From CAIUPE01 sp037131735 (GTDB taxonomy: Bacteria; Pseudomonadota; Alphaproteobacteria; Rhizobiales; Beijerinckiaceae), in the NCBI GenBank assembly GCA_037131735.1, contig JBAXQM010000001.1:248001-312000 (forward strand): 64,000 bases of DNA, read 5' to 3'. Shown here piece by piece: positions 50,397 to 58,946 of this stretch. A program made the position numbers and the translations under genes. Position 1 is the stretch's first letter; each line of letters begins with the position of its first letter. The notes beneath the pieces are model-generated. The model had not been told where the DNA came from and made no database searches. It saw nothing but the letters and a program-made list of their open reading frames with translations.

Positions 50397-50514
50397 CGTC
50401 ATTGCGAGCGAACGCGAAGCAATCCAGCTAGTGTTTGCCGATTAATGCGAACGGTTCCATTGTACTTTTAATTTCACCATCAACTGGATTGCTTCGCTAG
50501 CGCTCGCAATGACG
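50397..50514. repeat. Paired inverted-repeat element (ATTGCGAGC / GAAGCAATCC type)
   Basis: Two 31-base arms, 50397-50427 and 50484-50514, are inverse complements at 28 of 31 positions and flank 56 bases. Each arm contains CATTGCGAGCG at one end and GAAGCAATCCAG at the other. This core is known as a dispersed repeat in many unrelated bacterial genomes. It fills the gap between the convergent mgsA and ispG genes and could fold into a long hairpin that ends both transcripts. It is the only copy I see in the window. Confidence 0.85.
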
Positions 50515-50565
50515 ATCTATAAATTTGCGTTCGCAGTAAAAACGAACGAACGCTCGTCGAACTCG

Positions 50566-51819
50566 TTAAGCTCCAAACCTTTTCTCAATATACTCCGCCA
50601 CCATCGTCTTGAATTCGGCGGCGATGGTTGGGCCGCGCAAGGTTGCGGCTTTTTGGCCATCGATAAAGACAGGCGCGGTCGGGGCTTCGCCGGTGCCGGG
50701 GAGCGAGATGCCGATATCGGCGTGTTTTGATTCACCCGGTCCGTTTACAATGCAGCCCATCACGGCGACGTTCAAATTCTCAACGCCGACATAACGCGAT
50801 TTCCACTCGGGCATCGAGGTGGAAATCCATGTCTGAATATCGCGCGCGAGTTCTTGAAACACAGTTGATGTCGTGCGGCCACAGCCGGGGCAGGCAGCAA
50901 CGAGCGGCACGAAAGTGCGAAAGCCCATGGTTTGCAAAATCTCTTGCGCGACTTTTACTTCGAGCGTGCGATCGCCACCCGGCTCCGGTGTGAGCGATAC
51001 GCGGATCGTATCGCCAATACCTTCTTGCAACAAAATGCCCATCGCGGCGGAAGACGCGACAATGCCTTTCGAGCCCATACCGGCTTCGGTCAAACCAAGA
51101 TGGAGCGCATAATCCGAGCGTTGCGCCAACATGCGATAGACAGAAATCAAATCCTGCACGCCTGAGACTTTGGCCGAAAGAATGATTTTATTTTTAGGGA
51201 GACCAATCTCTTCAGCACGTTCGGCAGACATCAAAGCCGATTGCACAAGCGCTTCACGCGTCACTGCGCGCGCATCAAGTGGATTGGCGCTGCGCGCATT
51301 TATATCCATATAATGGGTGAGAAGCTCTTGATCGAGAGAGCCCCAATTCGCGCCAATGCGCACGGCTTTATTATGTTTGAACGCCATTTCAACAATCGCT
51401 GAAAATTGCCGATCCTTTTTATCTTTAAAGCCGACATTGCCGGGATTGATGCGATATTTATCGAGCGCTTCCGCACATGCGGGATGTTCCGCCAAAAGCT
51501 TATGGCCGATATAATGGAAATCGCCGACAAGCGGCACTGTCACACCGCGCTTTAACAATTGCTCTTTGATATGCGGCACGGCTTTGGCAGCTTCATCGCG
51601 ATCAACCGTGATGCGTACGATTTCTGAACCTTGCCGTGCGAGTGCCGCAACTTGCGCGACCGTGCCGTCAATATCGGCGGTGTCTGTATTCGTCATGGAT
51701 TGCACGACAATCGGCGCGTTGCCGCCAACAGTTACAGAACCGAGTTTCACCGCAACAGTTTTATGGCGGCGTAAGGGCGCGGCTTCAACGGGCGTAGGCA
51801 GACACGGCATATCATTCAT
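50566..51819 (-). CDS. ispG: (E)-4-hydroxy-3-methylbut-2-enyl-diphosphate synthase
   Basis: A 417-residue 4Fe-4S enzyme of the MEP isoprenoid pathway that makes HMBPP. It has the start RHKTVAVKLGSVTVGGNAPI, the TIM-barrel segments with VQSMTNTDT and PLVGDFHY, and C-terminal cluster cysteines in CPGCGRTTS and VAVMGCIVNGPGE. Its ATG overlaps the zur stop by four bases, so a zinc regulator and an Fe-S enzyme are co-translated. The product feeds quinone and undecaprenyl synthesis (ispB and uppP lie elsewhere in the window). Confidence 0.96.
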   Translation of the reverse strand: MNDMPCLPTPVEAAPLRRHKTVAVKLGSVTVGGNAPIVVQSMTNTDTADIDGTVAQVAALARQGSEIVRITVDRDEAAKAVPHIKEQLLKRGVTVPLVGDFHYIGHKLLAEHPACAEALDKYRINPGNVGFKDKKDRQFSAIVEMAFKHNKAVRIGANWGSLDQELLTHYMDINARSANPLDARAVTREALVQSALMSAERAEEIGLPKNKIILSAKVSGVQDLISVYRMLAQRSDYALHLGLTEAGMGSKGIVASSAAMGILLQEGIGDTIRVSLTPEPGGDRTLEVKVAQEILQTMGFRTFVPLVAACPGCGRTTSTVFQELARDIQTWISTSMPEWKSRYVGVENLNVAVMGCIVNGPGESKHADIGISLPGTGEAPTAPVFIDGQKAATLRGPTIAAEFKTMVAEYIEKRFGA

Positions 51820-52346
51820 GAGGGATCATCGCTCTTGGTGCGGCAATGGGCGCAGAGGCCCTGAATTTCGATCACTTGAGCGCGCGGGCTAAAGCCTTGC
51901 GCTTGTACGAGACCTGTCAAAGCGCGCGTCAGCGGTTCCGATGTTGTTTCATCAACACCGCCGCAGCGTTCGCAAATTAAAAACATCACGGGCTCATTCA
52001 TGCCGTGATGAAAAGGGCAGGCGATATAGGCGTTGCGGCTTTCAAGCTTATGCGCAAGGCCGGCAGCGAGCAGAAAATCAAACGCGCGATAAATAGTCAC
52101 CGGCGCTTCGCGCTTTCCGGTTGTGGCGGCAAGCGCATCGATCGTTTCGTAAGCGCTCATCGGCCGATGTGTCGAGTAAAGCGCTTCGAGCACCGCCCGG
52201 CGGATGGGCGTCAGTTTCAACCCCTCGGCGCTGCAATGCGCTTCGGCGGCGGCAAGGGCTTCCGGCGCGCGCGCGGCATGGGCGGCTTCATGCGCACAGC
52301 CTCCATGCGTGTGATCGTGATCATGCCGGTGATCGTGATTATCCAT
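51816..52346 (-). CDS. zur: Fur-family zinc uptake regulator (Zur)
   Basis: A 176-residue Fur-family repressor. The winged helix (LTPIRRAVLEALYSTHRPMSA, near residue 45) is followed by a dimer domain with the structural-zinc cysteines CERCGG and CAHC. The first 20 residues are exceptionally His/Asp-rich (HDHRHDHDHTHGGC), which may bind or buffer zinc and supports a Zur rather than Fur role. The gene overlaps ispG by four bases downstream. I see no palindromic Zur box in the 31 bases upstream; the promoter may lie before the methyltransferase gene. Confidence 0.85.
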   Translation of the reverse strand: MDNHDHRHDHDHTHGGCAHEAAHAARAPEALAAAEAHCSAEGLKLTPIRRAVLEALYSTHRPMSAYETIDALAATTGKREAPVTIYRAFDFLLAAGLAHKLESRNAYIACPFHHGMNEPVMFLICERCGGVDETTSEPLTRALTGLVQAQGFSPRAQVIEIQGLCAHCRTKSDDPS

Positions 52347-52377
52347 GCCGCTCTTTTAGCATGGGCGATCTTGAAAA

Positions 52378-53028
52378 TCAGCCGGGCAGAAGCCGGAAAA
52401 CCTTCGTCCTTTTGATTTCCGTATCCTCGATTTCACGGGTGGTCGGCACGCGATATTCGGCCAATTCTTCGAGCCCCGCTTTTGGCAAAAAGGCCCGTCC
52501 GGGATCGCCGATGAGAACCGTCGCGCCGCGCCGGACTAGCGTATGTAGCCAGGCAAAGACGCGCGCCGTCATATCGCGCTCATAGGCAATATCGCCCGCA
52601 AGAACGACATCCCACTTGTCATCTGTGCCGATGAGATCGCCACCGCGCAGCTTCACCGTGGCATTGTTGTCTTCGGCATTCAGCGCGATGGCCGCGAGTG
52701 CAAAGTCATCAATTTCATTGGCCTCAACGCGGGATGCCCCGACTTTTGCGGCAGCAATGGCCACAAGTCCGGAGCCTGAGGCAAAATCCAATACCGTTTT
52801 GCCACGCACCAGATCGGGATGGTCGAGAACATAGCGCGCCAGACTTTGGCCGCCGGCCCAAGCAAAGGCCCAAAAGGGCGGCGGAAGGCCGATTTTTTCA
52901 AGATCATCCTCGGTTTTCTTCCAAATCTCGGTGATTTCATCTGCAAGATATAGGCTGATCTCTGGCGCATGCGGCACGGCGAGCCACGCCGTATGGGCGC
53001 GGATGAACGCGGTTTTGTCTTCGATCAT
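52378..53028 (-). CDS. METTL20-type protein lysine methyltransferase (ETF-beta-like target)
   Basis: A 216-residue seven-beta-strand methyltransferase. It has PPFWAFAWAGGQSLARYVLD near residue 48, the SAM motif VLDFASGSGLVAIAAA near 80, an acidic NEID and VLAGDIAYE in the post-I position. This combination matches bacterial homologues of METTL20, which methylate lysines of the electron-transfer flavoprotein beta subunit, rather than PrmA. The target here is inferred; the window contains beta-oxidation genes, but they are far away. It lies between xerC and zur on the same strand with short gaps. Confidence 0.72.
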   Translation of the reverse strand: MIEDKTAFIRAHTAWLAVPHAPEISLYLADEITEIWKKTEDDLEKIGLPPPFWAFAWAGGQSLARYVLDHPDLVRGKTVLDFASGSGLVAIAAAKVGASRVEANEIDDFALAAIALNAEDNNATVKLRGGDLIGTDDKWDVVLAGDIAYERDMTARVFAWLHTLVRRGATVLIGDPGRAFLPKAGLEELAEYRVPTTREIEDTEIKRTKVFRLLPG

Positions 53029-53049
53029 CGGAGTGGCCTCTTTCGGTCC

Positions 53050-53982
53050 TTAGCGGGCGCGGGGATGGGCCTCGTCAAAAGCTTTCAAGAGCATCGCCCC
53101 ATCGACCTCCGTATAGATTTGCGTGGTCGAAAGCGAGGCATGGCCGAGCAATTCCTGAATCGCGCGCAAATCGCCGCCGCGCGTCAAAAGATGAGTCGCG
53201 AAAGAATGGCGCAGCGCATGAGGCGTCGCCGTATCCGGCAGGCCGAGCCCGCCGCGCAAGCGCGCCATTGCGAGTTGGATGATGCGGGGTGACAGTGCCC
53301 CGCCCCGCGCGCCGCGAAAGAGCGGTTCATTCTGCGCCAACCGATAGGGGCAGAGCGCGCGATAGGCGGTGATGGCCTCAATCACCGGGCCGATGACGGG
53401 CACAATCCGCGTCCGACCGCCTTTTCCGGTTATACGTAAGGTGTCGAACCCCGCCTCAGGGCAATCGCGCGCCAAAAGCCCCAAAGCTTCCGAGATGCGC
53501 AAACCGCACCCATAAAGAAGCGTCATCACGGCGGCATCGCGCGCCAATATCCAGGGATCACGCGTCTCGTCCGCCCTCTCTTCAGGATCAACAATCCGCA
53601 AAGCCGTCTTGGCGGATACGGGTTTTGGCAAAAGGCGGGGCAATTTGGGCCCGCGGATTGCGGAGAGCGCCGAGGCGTCGGCAAGCCCCTCCCGCTCGAG
53701 AAATCTCAGATAAGAGCGAATGCCCGCGAGTTGACGCATCAAACTGCGGCTTCCCACCCCGTCCTCGCGCCTTTTGGCCATAAAAGAACGGATATCGCCC
53801 GCTTCCAGAGCTTTTAGGCGCGGATCAAGCCCCGTTCCCGGCGTAACGCCGAGAAAACTCAAGAATTGCGCCACATCACGCAGATACGCCTCGCAGGTTT
53901 TTGGCGAGAGCCGCCGCTCATCGGCAAGCCGGGCCTGCCAGCGGGCGAGAGGGTTCGAGGGTGAGGGCTCATCGCGGGACAT
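53050..53982 (-). CDS. xerC: Tyrosine recombinase XerC
   Basis: A 310-residue site-specific recombinase that resolves chromosome dimers at dif with XerD. After the SAM-like core-binding domain (LADERRLSPKTCEAYLRDVAQ) the catalytic residues are visible: Arg in GCGLRISEALGL, Lys in ITGKGGRTR, HALRHSFATHLL and LGHASLSTTQIYTEV with the nucleophilic Tyr. I chose ATG 53982; an ATG 18 bases upstream is possible and the frame is open to 54219. The position divergent from priA is the conserved chromosomal place of xerC in Hyphomicrobiales, not a mobile-element setting. Confidence 0.9.
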   Translation of the reverse strand: MSRDEPSPSNPLARWQARLADERRLSPKTCEAYLRDVAQFLSFLGVTPGTGLDPRLKALEAGDIRSFMAKRREDGVGSRSLMRQLAGIRSYLRFLEREGLADASALSAIRGPKLPRLLPKPVSAKTALRIVDPEERADETRDPWILARDAAVMTLLYGCGLRISEALGLLARDCPEAGFDTLRITGKGGRTRIVPVIGPVIEAITAYRALCPYRLAQNEPLFRGARGGALSPRIIQLAMARLRGGLGLPDTATPHALRHSFATHLLTRGGDLRAIQELLGHASLSTTQIYTEVDGAMLLKAFDEAHPRAR

Positions 53983-54063
53983 GAAGCCTTTTCGCATATT
54001 CGGAATTAACAGGCTGTAAGCGGCGGGTCGTCCGCGGTCCGATAATGATGCTATTCGTTGTCC

Positions 54064-56280
54064 ATGCCTTCCGATTCCCCGCCTCTCGATTCTCTCTTTT
54101 CCGAGTCTGATGCCCCCGCAGCGGTGATTGCCGATGTGCTGATCCCGCTCGCGCTCGATATTGCCTATTCCTACAAAGTGCCGCCGGGCCTTGTCGTGGA
54201 GCCGGGTGACGTTGTGCATGTGCCTTTGGCTGCGCGTGAGACAATCGGTGTGGTCTGGGAAACGCGCAAAGGGGCTTCGGCCTCCAATCTCAAAGCGGTG
54301 ATTTCAAAAGCGGATGCGACCCCGCTTTCATCCCCCTTGCGTGAATTTGTCGATTGGGTTGCGCGCTACACCCTCGCGCCGCGCGGCCTCGTATTGCGCA
54401 TGGCTTTGCGTGCGCCCGAGATCGAACGAAATGAACGCATCGCCATGGGCGTTCGTCTTGTAGGCGCGCCGCCCGCGCGTCTTACCCCCGCGCGTCAGCG
54501 TGTGCTTGAGATTTTAAGCGATGGATTATTGCGCGCGAAACGTGATCTCTGTGATGAAGCGGGTGTGAGCGCCGCGGTCATTGATGGCTTGATTGATGAA
54601 GGCACGCTTCTCCCCGAGCCTATGCCGCAAGCTCCCGTTGCGCCTTTGCCTGATCCCGATTTTACAACAATGATTTTTTCGGAAGCACAAAGCAAAGCTG
54701 TCGGTGAATTATTAAATTCAATTCGACAAGAACAATCCTCAACAACGCTTCTTGAAGGCGTAACAGGATCAGGCAAAACGGAAGTTTATTTCGAAGCCGT
54801 TGCCGAGACCTTGCGTAACGGGCGGCAGTCTTTAATTCTCATGCCTGAAATTGCATTGACGGGACAATTTTTAGACCGATTTGAAAAACGTTTCGGTGTG
54901 CGTCCTGCCGAATGGCACTCCGGTGTTTCGGGTCGTCGGCGCGAGAAAATATTTTCTGCGCTTGCATCAGGTGAAGCAAAAGTGATTGCGGGCGCGCGCT
55001 CTGCGTTGTTTTTGCCTTATGCCGATCTCGGTTTGATCATTGTCGATGAAGAGCACGAAACGGCTTATAAACAAGAAGACGGCGTTCATTATCACGCACG
55101 CGATATGGCTGTTGTGCGCGGGCGACTTGAAAATGCGCCGGTGATATTAGCATCTGCAACGCCGTCAATCGAAAGTCGTGTGAATGCAAAAGCGGGACGT
55201 TACACGCATGTCAAATTGCCAGAGCGTCATGGTGGCCGTGCCATGCCTGATATCGCAACAATTGATTTGCGTTTTGATCCGCCCGGCAAAGGGCGATTTT
55301 TATCACCGCGGTTGATCAACGAGATACGCGAGACGATTGCGCGCGGTGAGCAGACTTTGCTTTATCTCAATCGTCGAGGTTATGCGCCTTTGACGCTTTG
55401 TCGGCATTGCGGTCATCGTTTTCAATGTCCGAATTGTACAACATGGCTTGTTGAACATCGCTTTCGTCGCGCTTTGATGTGTCATCATTGCGGGCATGTC
55501 GAACGGCGGCCCGAGACATGTCCGTCCTGTTCAGCAGAGGATAGTTTGGCGGCATGCGGACCCGGTGTTGAGCGACTGCAAGAAGAAGTGGCCGAACAAT
55601 TTCCCGATGCGCGCGCGCTTGTTTTATCGTCCGATATGCCGGGCGGCATTGAACGCTTGCGCCGCGAGATTGAAGCGGTGGCGGCAGGAGAATTTAATAT
55701 AGTGATCGGCACGCAGCTCGTCGCGAAAGGTCATCACTTTCCCTATTTATCACTTGTCGGCGTGGTCGATGCCGATCTCGGTCTGACCTCGGGCGATCCG
55801 CGTGCCGCCGAGCGCACATTCCAAATGCTTGGTCAGGTTACGGGGCGGGCGGGTCGCGGACACACGGCCGGTCGGGCGCTTTTACAGAGCTATGATCCGG
55901 ATCATCCCGTCATCCGCGCTTTGGTGTCGGGTGATGCCGAGCGATTCTACCGTGAGGAGACCGTCCAGCGTGAAGCGGCCTCAATGCCGCCTTTCGGTCG
56001 TCTCGCGGCACTCATTATCTCCGCCAATGACCGTCAACCTGCCGAATCTTATGCCCGCGCCCTTGCAAGGGCTGCCGAACCGCCCCCGGGTGTCATGGTT
56101 TTGGGGCCGGCTGAGGCCCCAATCGCGGTGATAAGGGGGCGGCATCGGTTCCGGATCCTCGTCAAAACCGACCGGGCGGTGCCAATTCAGACCTATCTTC
56201 GGGAGTGGCTTGCCCGTGCGCCTAAGGCCAAAGGCAATGTCCGGGTGGGGATCGATATCGATCCGCAGAGTTTTTATTGA
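54064..56280 (+). CDS. priA: Primosomal protein N' (replication restart helicase PriA)
   Basis: A 738-residue 3'-5' DNA helicase that reloads the replisome at stalled forks. The N-terminal fork-binding domain is followed by Walker A GVTGSGKTEVYF near residue 238, IVDEEHE near 327, eight zinc-binding cysteines (CRHCGHRFQCPNC, CHHCG, CPSC with others) near 445-490, and helicase motifs IGTQLVAKGHHFP and GQVTGRAGRG. ATG 54064 is preceded two codons earlier by a TTG. The N-terminal region is shorter than in E. coli, as usual for the class. Confidence 0.95.
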   Translation: MPSDSPPLDSLFSESDAPAAVIADVLIPLALDIAYSYKVPPGLVVEPGDVVHVPLAARETIGVVWETRKGASASNLKAVISKADATPLSSPLREFVDWVARYTLAPRGLVLRMALRAPEIERNERIAMGVRLVGAPPARLTPARQRVLEILSDGLLRAKRDLCDEAGVSAAVIDGLIDEGTLLPEPMPQAPVAPLPDPDFTTMIFSEAQSKAVGELLNSIRQEQSSTTLLEGVTGSGKTEVYFEAVAETLRNGRQSLILMPEIALTGQFLDRFEKRFGVRPAEWHSGVSGRRREKIFSALASGEAKVIAGARSALFLPYADLGLIIVDEEHETAYKQEDGVHYHARDMAVVRGRLENAPVILASATPSIESRVNAKAGRYTHVKLPERHGGRAMPDIATIDLRFDPPGKGRFLSPRLINEIRETIARGEQTLLYLNRRGYAPLTLCRHCGHRFQCPNCTTWLVEHRFRRALMCHHCGHVERRPETCPSCSAEDSLAACGPGVERLQEEVAEQFPDARALVLSSDMPGGIERLRREIEAVAAGEFNIVIGTQLVAKGHHFPYLSLVGVVDADLGLTSGDPRAAERTFQMLGQVTGRAGRGHTAGRALLQSYDPDHPVIRALVSGDAERFYREETVQREAASMPPFGRLAALIISANDRQPAESYARALARAAEPPPGVMVLGPAEAPIAVIRGRHRFRILVKTDRAVPIQTYLREWLARAPKAKGNVRVGIDIDPQSFY

Positions 56281-56305
56281 GCGCCAAAGTAGAATTTATC
56301 CACTT

Positions 56306-56518
56306 TTAAGCCTCAACGAGCTCCATTCTTCGCTCAATCCGGTCCAAACGCAGCTCAATTCGGTCAAGCCGTGTCGATAATGAGGCACCCTGTTGCTCGA
56401 GAATGCCAAGGCGCGATTTGATTTCCCGGTTATCTTCCCGGATCGCTTCCATCTGATCCGATAAGCGGCGGAGATACACGAGTAAGATGCTGTCAGGCTC
56501 GACCATGACCGACCTCAT
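56306..56518 (-). CDS. Small coiled-coil protein of unknown function
   Basis: A 70-residue protein (66 from the second ATG at 56506) that is almost entirely a heptad-patterned helix: LLVYLRRLSDQMEAIREDNR, then a repeat of LDRIELRLDRIERRME near the end. Such short proteins occur in alphaproteobacteria, often near mobile or defence genes or alone, and no role is known. It converges with priA with 25 bases between. The frame extends to 56701, but those upstream codons look non-coding. The heptad pattern supports a real product. Confidence 0.6.
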   Translation of the reverse strand: MRSVMVEPDSILLVYLRRLSDQMEAIREDNREIKSRLGILEQQGASLSTRLDRIELRLDRIERRMELVEA

Positions 56519-56833
56519 TGTAAAAAGGCTCAGGGATGATATCGCAAGACTGGGCCTGATGCGAGAGGTTAAGACCGCATCGGGGCGGAAACGATGATTT
56601 ACTACATTCGCCGGCAGGCTTGCCGCCACTCTGGAACCAAAGTTGAGGAGGGCAAATCCACCCCTGCCGCATTGCACTTGCGAAGGGCCTATGCTAACCA
56701 CCCGCCGGTGTCTCGGCGTGGGCTCTACGCGGTGGCATGTTCCTGACTTTTTCTATCTTGTGCCGCAGCGCTTCGGGCTTTGCGGAAGGGGTGGGGAGCG
56801 TCATTCGACCCGAGAACCGAGAGATCTAAGCCG
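56519..56833. other. Intergenic region before the ATP synthase operon
   Basis: A 315-base gap between the small coiled-coil gene (leftward) and atpH (rightward), which must hold the atp promoter. I see a small perfect hairpin (CGGCA-GGCT-TGCCG, 56612-56625) and several GC-rich half-dyads, but no convincing -35/-10 pair, RNA gene or conserved leader. The reading frame entering atpH is open from 56780 without a good start before the GTG. Confidence 0.5.
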
Positions 56834-57394
56834 GTGGCCGCCGAAAAATCAATTTCCTCAGGTTTTGCAGCACGTTACGCGACCGCTCTGTTTGAGCTCG
56901 CGAAAGAAACCAATGCGGTTTCCACGGTTCTTGCCGACCTTGGCCGGTTTGATGATCTCGTGGCAGCGAACCCCGATATGACGCGTTTCGTTATGAGCCC
57001 GATTTTCAGCGCCGATGAACAATTGCGCGCGCTTGAGCCCATCCTCGCGAAAATCGAGGTGGCCGGCTTGGCCCAGAAATTTCTTCTTCTTGTCGCGTCA
57101 AAGCGCCGCCTGTTTGCCGTTCGGCAGATGGTCAAGGCGTTCCGCGCTTTGGTCGACAAAGATCGCGGCGTGACACGCGCCACCGTCACGCTGGCCGAGA
57201 CACCTTCAACAAAGGCTCTCGAGACCATCAAAGCGGCGCTTCGGGATGTGGCCGGTGCAGCAGCCGAGATCGACCTCAAGGTCGATCCGGAAATCATCGG
57301 CGGACTCGTCGTGCAGATCGGATCGAAAATGGTCGATTCGTCTCTGCGCACTAAACTCAACGGCATTCGAACTGCGATGAAAGAGGTCGGCTGA
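56834..57394 (+). CDS. atpH: F1F0 ATP synthase subunit delta
   Basis: The 186-residue delta subunit (OSCP homologue) that joins the F1 head to the peripheral stalk. It has GFAARYATALFELAKE at the start, a helical N-terminal domain and the C-terminal signature DLKVDPEIIGGLVVQIGSKMVDSSLRTKLNGI. The start is GTG 56834, the family position, with GAGATC upstream. Its stop overlaps the atpA ATG by one base (TGATG). It opens atpHAGDC; F0 genes are elsewhere, the usual alphaproteobacterial split. Confidence 0.95.
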   Translation: MAAEKSISSGFAARYATALFELAKETNAVSTVLADLGRFDDLVAANPDMTRFVMSPIFSADEQLRALEPILAKIEVAGLAQKFLLLVASKRRLFAVRQMVKAFRALVDKDRGVTRATVTLAETPSTKALETIKAALRDVAGAAAEIDLKVDPEIIGGLVVQIGSKMVDSSLRTKLNGIRTAMKEVG

Positions 57395-58923
57395 TGGATA
57401 TCCGCGCCGCAGAAATTTCTGCAATCCTTAAAGATCAGATCAAGAATTTCGGCTCCGAGGCTCACGTCACGGAAGTCGGGCAAGTGCTTTCCGTCGGTGA
57501 TGGTATCGCGCGCGTTTACGGCCTCGACAATGTTCAGGCCGGTGAAATGGTCGAGTTCGAAAACGGCATTCGCGGCATGGCCCTCAATCTCGAATCCGAC
57601 AATGTCGGCGTCGTGATTTTCGGTTCCGACCGTGACATCAAAGAAGGCCAGACGGTGAAGCGCACAGGCGCGATCGTGGACGCGCCTGTCGGCAAGGGTC
57701 TTTTGGGCCGCGTTGTTGACGCGCTTGGTAATCCGATCGATGGCAAAGGTCCGATCAAGGCTGAAAAGCGCATGCAGGTTGACGTTAAGGCGCCGGGCAT
57801 TATTCCGCGCCAGTCCGTGCATGAGCCCATGGCAACGGGGCTTAAGGCTGTTGACGCGTTGATCCCGATTGGCCGTGGCCAACGCGAATTGATCATCGGC
57901 GACCGTCAGACGGGTAAAACCGCTGTCGCGCTCGACACGATCCTCAATCAGAAGTCGATCAACCAAGGCACTGACGAAAGCCAGAAGCTTTATTGCGTCT
58001 ATGTCGCGATTGGTCAGAAGCGTTCAACTGTTGCGCAATTTGTGAAGGTTCTCGAAGAGCAAGGCGCGCTTGATTATTCGATCGTTGTGGCGGCAACCGC
58101 ATCTGATCCGGCGCCGATGCAGTTCCTTGCCCCCTTCACTGGCTGCACCATGGGCGAATATTTCCGCGACAACGGCATGCATGCCGTGATCGTGTATGAT
58201 GATTTGTCCAAGCAAGCTGTTGCCTATCGCCAGATGTCACTGTTGCTTCGTCGTCCGCCAGGTCGTGAAGCCTATCCGGGCGACGTATTCTATCTCCATT
58301 CGCGTTTGCTTGAGCGCGCAGCGAAACTCGGTAAGCCTTCAGGCTCGGGCTCGCTCACCGCATTGCCTGTGATTGAAACACAGGCGAACGACGTGTCGGC
58401 CTATATTCCGACAAACGTGATTTCGATCACCGACGGTCAGATCTTCTTGGAAACGGATTTGTTCTATCAGGGCATTCGTCCTGCGGTGAACGTCGGTCTC
58501 TCAGTGTCGCGCGTGGGCTCATCCGCGCAGACCAAGGCGATGAAAAAAGTCGCTGGCAAGATCAAGGGCGAGCTCGCGCAGTATCGTGAAATGGCGGCCT
58601 TCGCGCAGTTCGGTGGTGACTTGGATGCGACGACGCAGCGTTTGCTCAATCGCGGTGCCCGTCTGACTGAGCTTCTGAAGCAGGCGCAGTTCTCGCCGAT
58701 GCAGATGGAAGAGCAGGTTTGCGTGTTGTACGCCGGCGTGAACGGTTATCTCGACACATTGCCAGTCAATCGCGTGAAGGCGTTCCAGGACGGTCTTCTC
58801 AATTGGCTCAAGTCGCAGAACGCGGATCTTCTCTCGACGATCCGGACCTCGAAAGATCTTTCGGACGATTCAACCAAGACGCTCAAAGCGGCGGTTGATT
58901 CATTCGCAAAATCATTCTCGTGA
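57394..58923 (+). CDS. atpA: F1F0 ATP synthase subunit alpha
   Basis: A 509-residue non-catalytic nucleotide-binding subunit of F1. It begins with IRAAEISAILKDQIKNFG, has Walker A GDRQTGKTA near residue 170, the arginine finger region with ISVTDGQIFLE-type sequence (here SITDGQIFLE) and the conserved NVGLSVSRVGSSAQ near 365. Length and start are standard. It is translationally coupled to atpH and is followed by atpG after 23 bases. Confidence 0.98.
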   Translation: MDIRAAEISAILKDQIKNFGSEAHVTEVGQVLSVGDGIARVYGLDNVQAGEMVEFENGIRGMALNLESDNVGVVIFGSDRDIKEGQTVKRTGAIVDAPVGKGLLGRVVDALGNPIDGKGPIKAEKRMQVDVKAPGIIPRQSVHEPMATGLKAVDALIPIGRGQRELIIGDRQTGKTAVALDTILNQKSINQGTDESQKLYCVYVAIGQKRSTVAQFVKVLEEQGALDYSIVVAATASDPAPMQFLAPFTGCTMGEYFRDNGMHAVIVYDDLSKQAVAYRQMSLLLRRPPGREAYPGDVFYLHSRLLERAAKLGKPSGSGSLTALPVIETQANDVSAYIPTNVISITDGQIFLETDLFYQGIRPAVNVGLSVSRVGSSAQTKAMKKVAGKIKGELAQYREMAAFAQFGGDLDATTQRLLNRGARLTELLKQAQFSPMQMEEQVCVLYAGVNGYLDTLPVNRVKAFQDGLLNWLKSQNADLLSTIRTSKDLSDDSTKTLKAAVDSFAKSFS

Positions 58924-58946
58924 TCGCGCCTTAAAAGGGACGTACC

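Noticed and set aside
53050..53982. Tyrosine recombinase as a sign of a prophage or integrative element
   Set aside because: The neighbourhood (priA, zur, ispG) and sequence fit chromosomal XerC; no att repeats or phage genes are near.
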